Assembly (NCBI GenBank): GCA_963823565.1
Contig: CAWGLR010000003.1
Coordinates: 1,240,001 to 1,304,000, forward strand
Direction: 5' to 3'
Length of the DNA: 64,000 nucleotides
Origin: RHKX01 sp963823565
GTDB taxonomy: Bacteria > Actinomycetota > Thermoleophilia > Solirubrobacterales > 70-9
The position numbers were made by a program, and so were the translations under genes. The notes below the pieces were generated by a model that saw only the letters and a list, made by a program, of their open reading frames with translations, was not told the origin of the DNA and did not search any database. Positions 27,301 through 36,868 of this stretch are shown in pieces (positions within the stretch are counted from its first letter, which is position 1; each line of letters starts with the position of its first letter).

Positions 27301-28039
27301 CGACGATCGCCTCACCTTCACCGACATCGGGATCCAGCCGCGCAAGGTGATCGCGTCGGCGGAGTGGTCGGGGCTCGAGTCGCGCGAGCGCCGCTACTCG
27401 CCGTTCACCGCGAACGTCGACCTGCTGATCCCCTGGCGGACGCTGACCGGGCGCCAGCAGCTCTACGTCGACCACGAGTGGATGCTCGACATCGGCGAGG
27501 GGCTGCCCGCCTACCGGCCGCCGGTCGACGCGGGCCAGCTCATCGGCCTCGCCGGCGCCCCCGCCGCCGAGGATGCCCTCGAGATCACAGTCCGGTACCT
27601 GACGCCGCACTCGAAGTGGTCGATCCACTCCGAGTTCCAGGACAACCTCCACATGCTGACCCTGTTCCGCGGCGGCCCGGCGATGTGGATCTCGGCCGAG
27701 GACGCCGAGCGGATCGACGTCAAGGACAACGACTGGCTCGAGGTCTACAACCGCCACGGAACGGTCGCGTGCCGCGCCGTCGTCTCCCACCGGGTCCCCT
27801 CCGGCGTCGCCCTCTACTACCACTCCCAGGACCGGCACGTGAACGTTCCGGTCTCGGAGATCTCCGGGGCCCGGGGCGGCACCGACAACTCGCTGACCCG
27901 GATCTCGATGAAGCCGACGCATCTGATCGGCGGCTACGCGCAGCTCTCCTGGGGCTTCAACTACTACGGCCCGACCGGCCCGCAGCGGGACCAGCTGATC
28001 ATCGTGCGCAAGCGCAGCACCGAGGTGGACTACGCATGA
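24365..28039 (+). CDS. narG: Respiratory nitrate reductase alpha subunit
   Basis: A 1224-residue molybdoenzyme subunit, normal length. The [4Fe-4S] FS0 site is H52-x3-C56-x3-C60...C95 (THGVNCTGSCSWK). The Mo-binding Asp lies in FYDWYADLPPASPQ (D221), matching Asp222 of E. coli NarG. It reduces nitrate to nitrite with quinol electrons passed by NarH and NarI, with bis-MGD cofactor. No twin-arginine signal is visible, so the active site faces the cytoplasm. The gene overlaps narK and narH by 4 bases. Confidence 0.97.
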   Translation: MSEGRALLRAKQFFGPTSRSADGWNEASTYARDWEASYRRRWQHDRVVRSTHGVNCTGSCSWKIHVKDGLVTWETQQTDYPSNGPDAPDYEPRGCPRGASFSWYVYSPLRPKHPYVRGVLLEMYREARERLGDPVEAWASIVEDPEKARAYKSRRGKGGFLRAGWEESAELIAAAHVHTARRYGPDRIAGFSPIPAMSMVSYTAGTRFLSLIGGVCLSFYDWYADLPPASPQVWGDQTDVPESADWWNSSYMILWGSNIPQTRTPDAHFMTEARYKGTKVIVVSPDYAGHTKFADNWLPAEAGTDGALAMAMGHVILKEFYVDREVPYFRDYSKRYSDLPMLVTLREREDGSRVPDAFLRASELGGAGENDEWRTVVIDAATGRPAVPQGSIGDRWGEGGKGRWNLHLGDIDPLLTLHGRHEEAVEVTLPRFDGGETEGGTAMVRGVPALRVGGRLVTTVLDLALAQYGVGREGLPGEWPAGYDDATVPHTPAWQEPITGVDAGMCIKVAREFADNAERTEGRSMIVMGAGTNHWFHADETYRTMLALVTICGCQGVNGGGWAHYVGQEKVRPITGWATLAFALDWNRPPRQQPATPYWYLATDQWRYETFGAGEFTSPAGNGSLGERHTVDCHALAARLGWLPSYPSFDRNPLDICDEAKAAGAEPAEHVVSELREGRLRFACEDPDDPENFPRVLTLWRANLLGSSSKGHEYFLRHLLGVPDAAVRSEESAPGQRPEEVTWREEAPTGKLDLFTTIDFRMNGSCIYSDVVLPAATWYEKHDLSSTDLHPFVHPFNEAVPPPWEAKTDWDAFNLVAEKFSELAAEHLGKRTDLVAAPLLHDTAEELAQPHGKVRDWRAGECDPVPGRTMPKLVPVERDFTAVAEKMKALGPLVEKAGVGAKGVSWKPEPEVAELGRRNGRSNGGGPADGRPSLRRDRDVAEAILALSGTTNGRLAVEGFRALEEQTGLELADVPGERADDRLTFTDIGIQPRKVIASAEWSGLESRERRYSPFTANVDLLIPWRTLTGRQQLYVDHEWMLDIGEGLPAYRPPVDAGQLIGLAGAPAAEDALEITVRYLTPHSKWSIHSEFQDNLHMLTLFRGGPAMWISAEDAERIDVKDNDWLEVYNRHGTVACRAVVSHRVPSGVALYYHSQDRHVNVPVSEISGARGGTDNSLTRISMKPTHLIGGYAQLSWGFNYYGPTGPQRDQLIIVRKRSTEVDYA

Positions 28040-29610
28040 AGGTCAGAGCGCAGATGGGGATGGTGATGAACCTCGACAAGTGCATCGGGTGTCACACCTG
28101 CTCGGTCACGTGCAAGAACGTCTGGACCAACCGTCCCGGCACCGAGTACGTCTGGTTCAACAACGTCGAGACGAAGCCGGGGCGCGGCTATCCGCGCGAC
28201 TACGAGGACCAGGAGCGCTGGAACGGCGGCTGGAAGCTCGACCGCCGGGGCAGGCTGAAGCTGAAGGCCGGCGGCAGGCTGCAGAAGCTCGCGAACATCT
28301 TCTGGAACCCCGACCTGCCGACGATCGACGACTACTACGAGCCCTGGACCTATGACTACGAGCACCTGATCAACGCTCCCGCCGGGGACGTGCAGCCGGC
28401 CGCGCGGCCGAAGTCATTGGTCACCGGTCAGGATCTCGACCTCAACTGGGGCCCGAACTGGGACGACGACCTCGCGGCCTCGGCCACCTCGGCCGCCGGC
28501 GACCCGAACCGGCGCGGCCTCGAGGAGGAGGTCAAGCTCGAGTTTGAGCGGACTTTCATGATGTACCTGCCGCGGATCTGCGAGCACTGCATCAACCCGT
28601 CCTGCGTCGCCTCCTGTCCGTCCGGCGCGATGTACAAGCGCGAGGAGGACGGGATCGTGCTCGTCGACCAGGAGGCCTGCCGCTCGTGGCGCTTCTGCGT
28701 CTCCGGATGCCCCTACAAGAAGGTCTACTTCAACTGGAACACGGGCAAAGCCGAGAAGTGCAACCTCTGTTACCCGCGGATCGAGGCGGGCCTGCCGACC
28801 GTCTGCTCGGAGACGTGCGTCGGCCGCCTCCGCCACCTCGGGATCGTCCTGATCGACACCGACCGGGTCGAGGCGGCGGCCTCGGTTCCCGACGAGAAGG
28901 ACCTGCTCGAGGCGCAGCTCGACCTGATGCTCGACCCCGAGGACCCCGAGGTGCGGGAGCAGGCGCTGCGCGACGGGATCGCGCCGGACTGGATCGAGGC
29001 GGCGCGCCGCTCCCCGGTCTACGCGATGTGCAAGAAGTGGCGGATCGCGCTGCCGCTGCACCCGGAGTACCGGACGATGCCGATGGTCTGGTACGTGCCG
29101 CCGCTCTCGCCGGTCGAGTCGATGGTCGATCCCAACGGCGGCGAGCTCGACCCCGAGCGCCTCTTCGCCGCGGTTGACGAGATGCGGATCCCGCTCGAGT
29201 ACCTGGCGAGCTTCATGACCGCGGGAGACCCGGAGCCGGTGCGGCGCTCGCTCGCGCGGCTGGCGGCGATGCGCCGGTTCATGCGCGCCGCGAACGTCGA
29301 CGGGCGCGTCGACGAGGCGGTCGCCCGCGACGTCGGCATGGAGCCGGCCGAGATCGAGGCGATGTTCCAGATGGTCGCGATCGGCGACTACGACGAGCGC
29401 TACGTGATCCCCAAGCGCCAGGGCGAGGAGACGGCGGGGGCGTTCGGCCGGCAGGGCTCGGTCGGCCTCGACTTCTCGGGATGCTCGGTCACGGTGGCGC
29501 CGGCGGCCGCCAACGAGGAGGGGATCGAGAACTACGACTCACCGGCCGCCGCGACGGACTTCGACCTCCGCGACCAGCTGGTCAAGCGGAACGGGGGCGG
29601 CGGTGGCTGA
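28036..29610 (+). CDS. narH: Respiratory nitrate reductase beta subunit
   Basis: A 524-residue iron-sulfur protein. The first cluster motif is C16-x2-C19-x2-C22-x3-C26. The later Cys groups CEHCINPSCVASCP and CRSWRFCVSGCP show a Trp in place of one Cys, the mark of the [3Fe-4S] cluster of NarH. CNLCYPR and CSETCVGR complete the fourth group. It carries electrons from the haems of NarI to NarG. The start is the ATG overlapping the narG stop. Confidence 0.97.
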   Translation: MKVRAQMGMVMNLDKCIGCHTCSVTCKNVWTNRPGTEYVWFNNVETKPGRGYPRDYEDQERWNGGWKLDRRGRLKLKAGGRLQKLANIFWNPDLPTIDDYYEPWTYDYEHLINAPAGDVQPAARPKSLVTGQDLDLNWGPNWDDDLAASATSAAGDPNRRGLEEEVKLEFERTFMMYLPRICEHCINPSCVASCPSGAMYKREEDGIVLVDQEACRSWRFCVSGCPYKKVYFNWNTGKAEKCNLCYPRIEAGLPTVCSETCVGRLRHLGIVLIDTDRVEAAASVPDEKDLLEAQLDLMLDPEDPEVREQALRDGIAPDWIEAARRSPVYAMCKKWRIALPLHPEYRTMPMVWYVPPLSPVESMVDPNGGELDPERLFAAVDEMRIPLEYLASFMTAGDPEPVRRSLARLAAMRRFMRAANVDGRVDEAVARDVGMEPAEIEAMFQMVAIGDYDERYVIPKRQGEETAGAFGRQGSVGLDFSGCSVTVAPAAANEEGIENYDSPAAATDFDLRDQLVKRNGGGGG

Positions 29611-30265
29611 GGCCGTTCATCCGCTGAAGCTGGTCTCGCTCCTGCTCGGCTACCCGTCGGAGGAGCTGCGGCAGGCCGCCGCCGCGGCGGGTGAGGTCGA
29701 GATCGCGCCGGCGACCCGGGCCCAGGAACGGGACCTGCGCGAGTTCTGCCGCTGGTACGCCGCCCGTGACGTGAGCGAGCTCCAGGGGCTCTACATCGAG
29801 GTCTTCGACTTCACCAAGCACGCCAGCCTTCACCTGACCTACCACGTGCACGGCGACCGCCGCCAGCGCGGGATGGCGATGCTGGGGCTGAAGGAGTCCT
29901 ACCGCTGCGCCGGGCTCGAGCCGCCGGGCGACGAGCTGCCCGACTACCTGCCGCTGATGCTCGAGTTCGCGACGCTGGCGCCGCCGGGGGCGGGGGAGTC
30001 CCTGCTCGAGGACCACCGGGTCGCGATCGAGCTGATCCGCGGCGGCCTGAAGCGTGAGGGGAGCCCGTTCCTGCCGCTGCTCGACGTCGTCGTCGCCGGG
30101 ATGGGGAAGCTGAGCGGGCGCAAGCTCGCGCGGGTCCGCAGGCTCGCCGCCGAGGGACCGCCGCACGAGGAGGTCGGGCTCGAGCCGTTCGCGCCGCCCG
30201 AGGTGATGCCGACCGGCGGTCCCGAGGCCGCCCGTCCGCTGGTCGGAGGGTGGGAGGCGAGATGA
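29603..30265 (+). CDS. narJ: Nitrate reductase molybdenum cofactor assembly chaperone
   Basis: A 220-residue TorD/NarJ-type chaperone from GTG 29603, overlapping narH. The family features are PLKLVSLLLGYPSEELR at the N-terminus, LYIEVFDFTKHASLHLTYH (the conserved FD..K..SL.L..H core) and DYLPLMLEFA. NarJ binds apo-NarG so that the Mo cofactor and FS0 cluster are inserted before the enzyme docks on the membrane subunit. It overlaps narI by ATGA. Confidence 0.94.
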   Translation: MAEAVHPLKLVSLLLGYPSEELRQAAAAAGEVEIAPATRAQERDLREFCRWYAARDVSELQGLYIEVFDFTKHASLHLTYHVHGDRRQRGMAMLGLKESYRCAGLEPPGDELPDYLPLMLEFATLAPPGAGESLLEDHRVAIELIRGGLKREGSPFLPLLDVVVAGMGKLSGRKLARVRRLAAEGPPHEEVGLEPFAPPEVMPTGGPEAARPLVGGWEAR

Positions 30266-31005
30266 GCAGGGGGGAGCTGCTGCTCTACGGGGTCCTGCCC
30301 TATGCGGCGATCACCTGCTTCCTCGTCGGCCACTGGTGGCGCTACCGGACCGACCAGTACGGCTGGGGCGCCCGCTCGACGCAGCTCCTGGAGAGCCGCA
30401 CCCTCAGGTACGCGAGCATCATCTTCCACGTCGGGGTCCTCGCCGCCATCGGCGGTCACGTCCTCGGCCTGCTGGTCCCGCGCGGGTGGACCGCCGCCGT
30501 CGGCATCGACGACGAGGCCTACCACGTGATCGCCGCGGTCGGCGGGATCGCCGCGGGCGGCGCCGTGATCGTCGGCTTCGCGCTGCTGGTCTACCGCCGG
30601 CTGCGCTTCCAGCGGGTGCGGGTGACGACGACGCGGCTCGACGTCATCGTCTTCGCGCTGCTCGCCGCGGGCATCGCCACCGGGATGCTGGCGACGGTCA
30701 CCAACCTCGGCGACAGCGTGCACTACCGGGAGTCCGTGGCGCCCTACTTCCGCGACTTCCTCGTCTTCGACCCCGACCCGGAGCTGATGACGGGCGGCGG
30801 CGTCAACCTGATCTTCCAGGCGCACGTGACGATCGTCTGGCTGCTCTACGCGTTCTGGCCGTTCAGCCGCCTCGTCCACGCCTGGAGCCTGCCCGTCGAC
30901 TACCTGCGCCGCAGCCCGATCCTCTACCGCTCGCGGCTGCCGCGGGCGCGGCCCGCCAAGCGCCAGCCCGACGTCGTCGCCGGGATGGAGGCGACGCGGC
31001 GGTGA
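30262..31005 (+). CDS. narI: Respiratory nitrate reductase gamma subunit, cytochrome b
   Basis: A 247-residue membrane protein with five predicted helices. The haem-ligand His residues are expected in IIFHVGVLAAIGGH and in the late IFQAHVTIVW segment. The C-terminal motif FSRLVHAWSLPVDYLRRSP is characteristic of NarI. It oxidises quinol and passes electrons to NarH. The start ATG at 30262 overlaps the narJ stop. The gene ends with a GTGA overlap to a hemerythrin-like gene. Confidence 0.95.
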   Translation: MSRGELLLYGVLPYAAITCFLVGHWWRYRTDQYGWGARSTQLLESRTLRYASIIFHVGVLAAIGGHVLGLLVPRGWTAAVGIDDEAYHVIAAVGGIAAGGAVIVGFALLVYRRLRFQRVRVTTTRLDVIVFALLAAGIATGMLATVTNLGDSVHYRESVAPYFRDFLVFDPDPELMTGGGVNLIFQAHVTIVWLLYAFWPFSRLVHAWSLPVDYLRRSPILYRSRLPRARPAKRQPDVVAGMEATRR

Positions 31006-31424
31006 AGCGCTCGCCCGCGCTGACGCCGCTCTCCCACGATCATCACGGCGCGCTGTACGTGGCGCTCCAGCTCAAGCGGGCGGAGGACGTGAGCGCCGGG
31101 GGCGCCTTCGCCGAGTTCATCGCCGGCGAGGGCGAGCGGCACTTCCGCGAGGAGGAGAGCGTGCTGCTGCCCGGCTGGGCGGCGGCCGACCCGGAGGCGG
31201 ACGGGGGGATGGCCGCCCGGGTGGCGGCGGAGCACCTCGAGCTGCGCTCGGCGGGCCGGCGGCTCGCGGCGGGCGAGCTCGGGGTCGACGACCTGCGCCG
31301 GATGGGCGAACTGCTCGAGGCGCACGTCCGCTTCGAGGAGCGGGAGCTCTTCCCGCTGATCGAGGCGCGGCTCGGCGACGAGGCGCTGAGCGCCCTCGGA
31401 GCCGAGCTCGCCGCCTTCGAGTAG
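31002..31424 (+). CDS. Hemerythrin-like HHE domain protein
   Basis: A 140-residue helical protein from GTG 31002. The iron-ligand pattern is visible as SHDHHGAL, ERHFREEESVLL, EHLELRS and HVRFEERELFPLIE, which supply the His and Glu ligands of a di-iron hemerythrin-like centre. It overlaps narI, so it is the last gene of the nitrate reductase operon. In other bacteria such proteins bind O2 or NO or help repair iron centres hit by nitric oxide. A role in protecting the nitrate reductase or removing NO made from nitrite is a fair inference. Confidence 0.85.
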   Translation: MKRSPALTPLSHDHHGALYVALQLKRAEDVSAGGAFAEFIAGEGERHFREEESVLLPGWAAADPEADGGMAARVAAEHLELRSAGRRLAAGELGVDDLRRMGELLEAHVRFEERELFPLIEARLGDEALSALGAELAAFE

Positions 31425-31483
31425 GCCCTCGGGGCCCCAAGGCCGGCTCCGCAAACGGCGCGCAGTAGGCGGGCACCGGAAGA

Positions 31484-31517
31484 CGCGGCCGGGTCGGCGT
31501 GGGTCGGCCCGGCCGCG
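31484..31517. terminator. Hairpin ending the nar operon and nadE
   Basis: CGCGGCCGGG (31484-31493) pairs perfectly with CCCGGCCGCG (31508-31517) across 14 bases. It lies between the hemerythrin gene stop (31424) and the convergent nadE stop (31524), so it can end transcription from both sides. No T-run is present. Confidence 0.65.
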
Positions 31518-31523
31518 ACTGCC

Positions 31524-33554
<2,031 letters not shown>

Positions 33555-33661
33555 GGTCCCGTCAGTGTTACCCGGATCGGGCGGCGGTTCCCGCCAGCAT
33601 GCCCGGGGAGAACGGACGCGCCCAGGCCGCACGGGGTACCTTTGCGCCCCCCGACGGCCGC

Positions 33662-33667
33662 AAGGAG
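33662..33667 (+). promoter_or_regulatory. Ribosome binding site AAGGAG that decides the SDR start
   Basis: AAGGAG lies 6 bases upstream of the TTG at 33674. No comparable site precedes the ATG at 33599. The sequence between the two candidate starts is poor in family similarity. Confidence 0.65.
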
Positions 33668-33673
33668 TTCGAC

Positions 33674-34513
33674 TTGGCGCAGAGCGAGAGGTTCCTCGAC
33701 GGAGTTCCCGTCGCCGTCACCGGCGGGGCGCGAGGCATCGGCCGCGCGATCGCCGAGCACCTCGCCGGCGCCGGCGCCCGGGTGACGATCGGCGACGTCG
33801 ACGGGGAGGAGGGCGAGACCGTCGCCACGGCGATCGGCGGCGGTGCGATCGCCAGGCCGCTCGACGTGACCGACTCGGCTCAGTTCGCCGCGTTCCTCGA
33901 CGCATCCGAGGAGGCGCACGGGCCGCTCGGTGTGCTCGTCAACAACGCCGGGGTCGACTGGATTGGGCCCTTCCACGAGGAGCCCGAGGAGGTGACCCGC
34001 CGCGAGGTCGAGGTCAACCTGGTCGCGCCGATCCTCGGCACGCGGCTGGCGATGCAGCGGATGCTGCCGCGCGGGCGGGGACACATCGTCAACGTCGCCT
34101 CCGGCGCCGGCCGCGTCCCGCTTCCCGGCAGCGCCTCCTACTCCGCGACCAAGCACGGCGTCGTCGGCCTGACCGAGTCGCTGCGGCTCGAGTACCGCGG
34201 GAGCGGCCTGCGCTTCACGGTCGTCCAGCCGGCCCAGGTCGACACCGCGATGATCGAGGGGCAGGGCGGATCGAAGCTCCTGCCGGTGATCTCAGCCGAC
34301 GACGTCGCCGTCGCGGTGCTCGACGCGATCCGCCGTAACCGCTTCGAGGTCTGGGTGCCCTCCACCCAGGGCGTGACGGCCAAGCTCGGCAACGTCCTCC
34401 CGCGGCGCGCCCGCGAGGCCGTCCTGCGCGCGGTGGGCGTCGGCAAGGTCGCCGGCGACGTCGACGCCGAGGCGCGACGCGCCTATCACGAGCGCGCGTT
34501 CCGCCGCGACTGA
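33674..34513 (+). CDS. Classical short-chain dehydrogenase/reductase
   Basis: From TTG 33674 the protein has 279 residues; an upstream ATG at 33599 would add 25. The Rossmann motif TGGARGIG is at 16-23, the NNAG motif follows in VLVNNAGVDW, and the catalytic SASYSATKHG provides Tyr and Lys. It oxidises or reduces an alcohol/ketone pair with NAD(P). About 35 extra C-terminal residues are basic, which is seen in membrane-associated SDRs. The gene ends 14 bases before the KdpD-like kinase gene and may be cotranscribed, though no functional link is apparent. Confidence 0.88.
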   Translation: MAQSERFLDGVPVAVTGGARGIGRAIAEHLAGAGARVTIGDVDGEEGETVATAIGGGAIARPLDVTDSAQFAAFLDASEEAHGPLGVLVNNAGVDWIGPFHEEPEEVTRREVEVNLVAPILGTRLAMQRMLPRGRGHIVNVASGAGRVPLPGSASYSATKHGVVGLTESLRLEYRGSGLRFTVVQPAQVDTAMIEGQGGSKLLPVISADDVAVAVLDAIRRNRFEVWVPSTQGVTAKLGNVLPRRAREAVLRAVGVGKVAGDVDAEARRAYHERAFRRD

Positions 34514-34527
34514 TCGGTTCGGTCACC

Positions 34528-35940
34528 ATGAGAGGCGTGACGGTCGTCCGGTCCCGAGCGCCAGCCGGCGTCGCGGTCTCCATCGCCGCGGTCGCCGTGG
34601 TCACCGCGGCGATCTACGGGCTGCGCGAGGTGATGCCGGTCAGCGCCGCCGGCGTCGTCTACCTGCTCCCGGTGCTGCTCGCCTCGACGTACTGGGGCTT
34701 CGCCATGGGAGCCGGGACGGCGGTCCTCAGCGCCCTCGCATTCAACTTCTTCCACATCCCGCCGACGGGGCGGTTCACGATCGGGGACGAGCAGAACTGG
34801 GTGGCGCTGATCGCGTTCTTCGTCGCGGCGGCCGTAACCTCGGCCCTCGCGGGGGCCGCACGGATGCGGGAGGAGGAGGCCAGCCTGCGCCGCCGCGAGG
34901 CCGATCTCAGCGCCGAGATGGCCCGGGTGCTCCTCGGCGGCACCCAGATCGAGGAGTCCCTTCGTGTCGTCGGCCAGCGCATCGCCGCGGCCTTCGACCT
35001 GCCCTGGGTCGAGGTCGATCCGACCTGGGTCGACAGCGACTCGCGCCGGCGGGCGCTGCCGGTCGTAGTCGACGGCGTCCGCGCGGGCACGGTGACGGTG
35101 CCGCGCGACACGCCGGAGGGCGCGGTTGCGGCGATTCGCGAGCGCGTGGTCCCGAGCCTCGAGACGCTGCTGACCGCCGCTCGCGGGCGGGAGGGGCTGG
35201 AGGCGCAGGTCATCGAGACGAAGGCGCTGCGCCGCGGCAACGTCGTCAAGACGGCGCTGTTGCGGTCGGTCTCCCACGATCTTCGGTCCCCGCTCACCGC
35301 GATCACGACTGCGGCGGCGGGGCTCTCCTCGCCGACGCTCAGCGACGAGTCCAGGGAGGAGCTCGTGAGCGTGATCGGGGAGGAGGCGGCACGGCTCACG
35401 CGCCTGGTCGACGACCTTCTCGACATCTCGCGGATCCAGGCCGGCAGCGTCGAGCCGAGCGAGGACTGGGCCTCGGCGGAGGAGCTGATCGAAGCGGTCA
35501 CCGCCGTCGTCGCGGCGCCGCGTGGCGGCTGGCAGGTCAAGGTCGAGCCCGGGCTGCCGCTGGTCCCGGCCGACTCCGCCCAGATCGAGCGCGCACTCGC
35601 CAACGTCGCCGAGAACGCCGCGCGGTACGCCGGCGAGGAGCCGGTGACGATCGCCGCGCGAGCGATGGGCGGCGACGTGGCGATTCGCGTCTCCGATCGG
35701 GGTCCGGGCATCGCCCGCGAGGACCTGGAGGCTGTGTTCGAGCCGTTCTACAAGAGCCGCGACGGCGAGGGCGGGACCGGGCTCGGGCTGGCGATCGCCC
35801 GCGGGTTCGTCGAGGCCAACGGCGGATCTCTGCGCGCCCAGTCGCTGCCGGGGCAGGGGACGACCTTCACGATCCGCCTGCCGGTCGGCGCGCCGCAGGG
35901 GGCCGCGGCTGGACCGGACGCTCATTCCGAGGACGGATGA
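34528..35940 (+). CDS. KdpD C-terminal half: membrane sensor histidine kinase
   Basis: The 470-residue protein contains the KdpD membrane part (DUF4118-like, helices within residues 12-110, with LAFNFFHIPPTGRFTI) and a linker/GAF-like region. The kinase core has the H-box SVSHDLRSPL, N-box NVAENAARYA, G1 DRGPGI and G2 GGTGLGLAI. The N-terminal KdpD and universal-stress domains of normal KdpD are absent; they are encoded 5.4 kb downstream at 41340. It should phosphorylate KdpE in response to low K+ or osmotic stress. ATGA overlap with kdpE. Confidence 0.88.
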   Translation: MRGVTVVRSRAPAGVAVSIAAVAVVTAAIYGLREVMPVSAAGVVYLLPVLLASTYWGFAMGAGTAVLSALAFNFFHIPPTGRFTIGDEQNWVALIAFFVAAAVTSALAGAARMREEEASLRRREADLSAEMARVLLGGTQIEESLRVVGQRIAAAFDLPWVEVDPTWVDSDSRRRALPVVVDGVRAGTVTVPRDTPEGAVAAIRERVVPSLETLLTAARGREGLEAQVIETKALRRGNVVKTALLRSVSHDLRSPLTAITTAAAGLSSPTLSDESREELVSVIGEEAARLTRLVDDLLDISRIQAGSVEPSEDWASAEELIEAVTAVVAAPRGGWQVKVEPGLPLVPADSAQIERALANVAENAARYAGEEPVTIAARAMGGDVAIRVSDRGPGIAREDLEAVFEPFYKSRDGEGGTGLGLAIARGFVEANGGSLRAQSLPGQGTTFTIRLPVGAPQGAAAGPDAHSEDG

Positions 35941-36626
35941 GCGAACGCCTCCGCGTCCTCATCTGCGACGACGAGCCGCAGATCCTGAGAGCCCTTCGCG
36001 TGGTGCTCGGCGACGCGGAGTTCGAGGTGCTGCCGGCGACCACGGTCAAGGAGGCCCTCGACGTGCTCGCGGTGCAGCGCGCAGACGCGGCGGTCGTCGA
36101 CCTGATCCTCCCCGACGGCGACGGCGTCGAGGTGTGCGAGTCGATCCGCGAGTGGTCGGACATGCCCGTGCTCGTCCTCTCGGCGGTCGGCGAGGAGCGG
36201 CAGAAGGTCAGGGCCCTCGAGGCCGGCGCCGACGACTACGTGACGAAGCCATTCGCGCCGGGCGAGCTGGTCGCGCGGCTCCGGGCGATCCTGCGCCGCA
36301 CGAGGCGCGGTGCGGAGGAGCCGGTGTTCGAGGCCGGCGGGCTGCGGATCGATCTGGCGGGGCGGGCGGTGAGCCGTGACGGCCACGAGATCCACCTGAC
36401 GCCGAAGGAGTTCGACCTGCTGCGGGTGCTCGTCCGCGACCGCGGCAAGCTGGTCACCCACCGTGCGCTGCTGCGCGAGGTCTGGGGCGTGGGCTATCAG
36501 GAGGACACCCAGACGCTGCGGGTCCACATCGCGAACCTGCGCCGGAAGATCGAGCCCGAGGCGGGCGCCCCGCGCCTGATCCGCACCGATCCGGGCGTCG
36601 GGTACAGGTTCGCGCTCGAGGGCTGA
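35937..36626 (+). CDS. kdpE: KdpE response regulator, OmpR family
   Basis: The 229-residue regulator has an intact receiver domain (acidic pair D11/D12, phosphoacceptor D55 in VVDLILPDGDG, K104 in VTKPF) and a winged-helix DNA-binding domain with HLTPKEFDLLRVLVRDRG and the C-terminal TDPGVGYRFALE. It activates the downstream kdpFABC genes when phosphorylated by the KdpD kinase. It overlaps the kinase gene by ATGA; the first kdp structural peptide starts 75 bases later, where the KdpE-controlled promoter is expected. Confidence 0.93.
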   Translation: MSERLRVLICDDEPQILRALRVVLGDAEFEVLPATTVKEALDVLAVQRADAAVVDLILPDGDGVEVCESIREWSDMPVLVLSAVGEERQKVRALEAGADDYVTKPFAPGELVARLRAILRRTRRGAEEPVFEAGGLRIDLAGRAVSRDGHEIHLTPKEFDLLRVLVRDRGKLVTHRALLREVWGVGYQEDTQTLRVHIANLRRKIEPEAGAPRLIRTDPGVGYRFALEG

Positions 36627-36701
36627 GCCCTACACGCCTTCTTCACGGCGCCGGCCGCGATCTTCATCCCTCCTTGACGCCCCCGGGCGGATCGTTCGGT
36701 C

Positions 36702-36782
36702 ATGGACCTGGTCGCGATCCTCATCGCCCTCGCCTTCTTCGCGCTGATGTTCGCCCTGATCTGGGCGGTGGAGCGGGTATGA
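36702..36782 (+). CDS. 26-residue membrane peptide preceding kdpF
   Basis: ATG 36702 to TGA 36782 encodes a single hydrophobic helix (LVAILIALAFFALMFALIWA) followed by VERV. It overlaps kdpF by ATGA, so translation is coupled. Similar tiny unnamed peptides precede kdpF in Streptomyces and other actinobacteria as I recall. It is too short for usual gene finders. A helper subunit of the Kdp complex is a plausible role. Confidence 0.65.
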   Translation: MDLVAILIALAFFALMFALIWAVERV

Positions 36783-36868
36783 GCGCCGCCGAGCTGATCG
36801 GGCTGATCGTCGCGGCGGCGCTCGCCGTCTACCTCGGCTACGCCCTGTTCCGGGGGGAGGCCCTCTGA
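36779..36868 (+). CDS. kdpF: Potassium-transporting ATPase small subunit KdpF
   Basis: A 29-residue single-helix peptide, AELIGLIVAAALAVYLGYAL followed by FRGEAL, which matches the KdpF pattern (LYL..AL.RPE.F-type ending). It stabilises the KdpFABC complex. Its ATG overlaps the preceding peptide stop, and its TGA shares a base with the kdpA ATG. Confidence 0.88.
   Translation: MSAAELIGLIVAAALAVYLGYALFRGEAL

Noticed and set aside
24260..27922. 1220-codon open frame antisense to narG
   Set aside because: Pure shadow of narG codon usage: no domain, Arg/Leu/Val-rich repeats.
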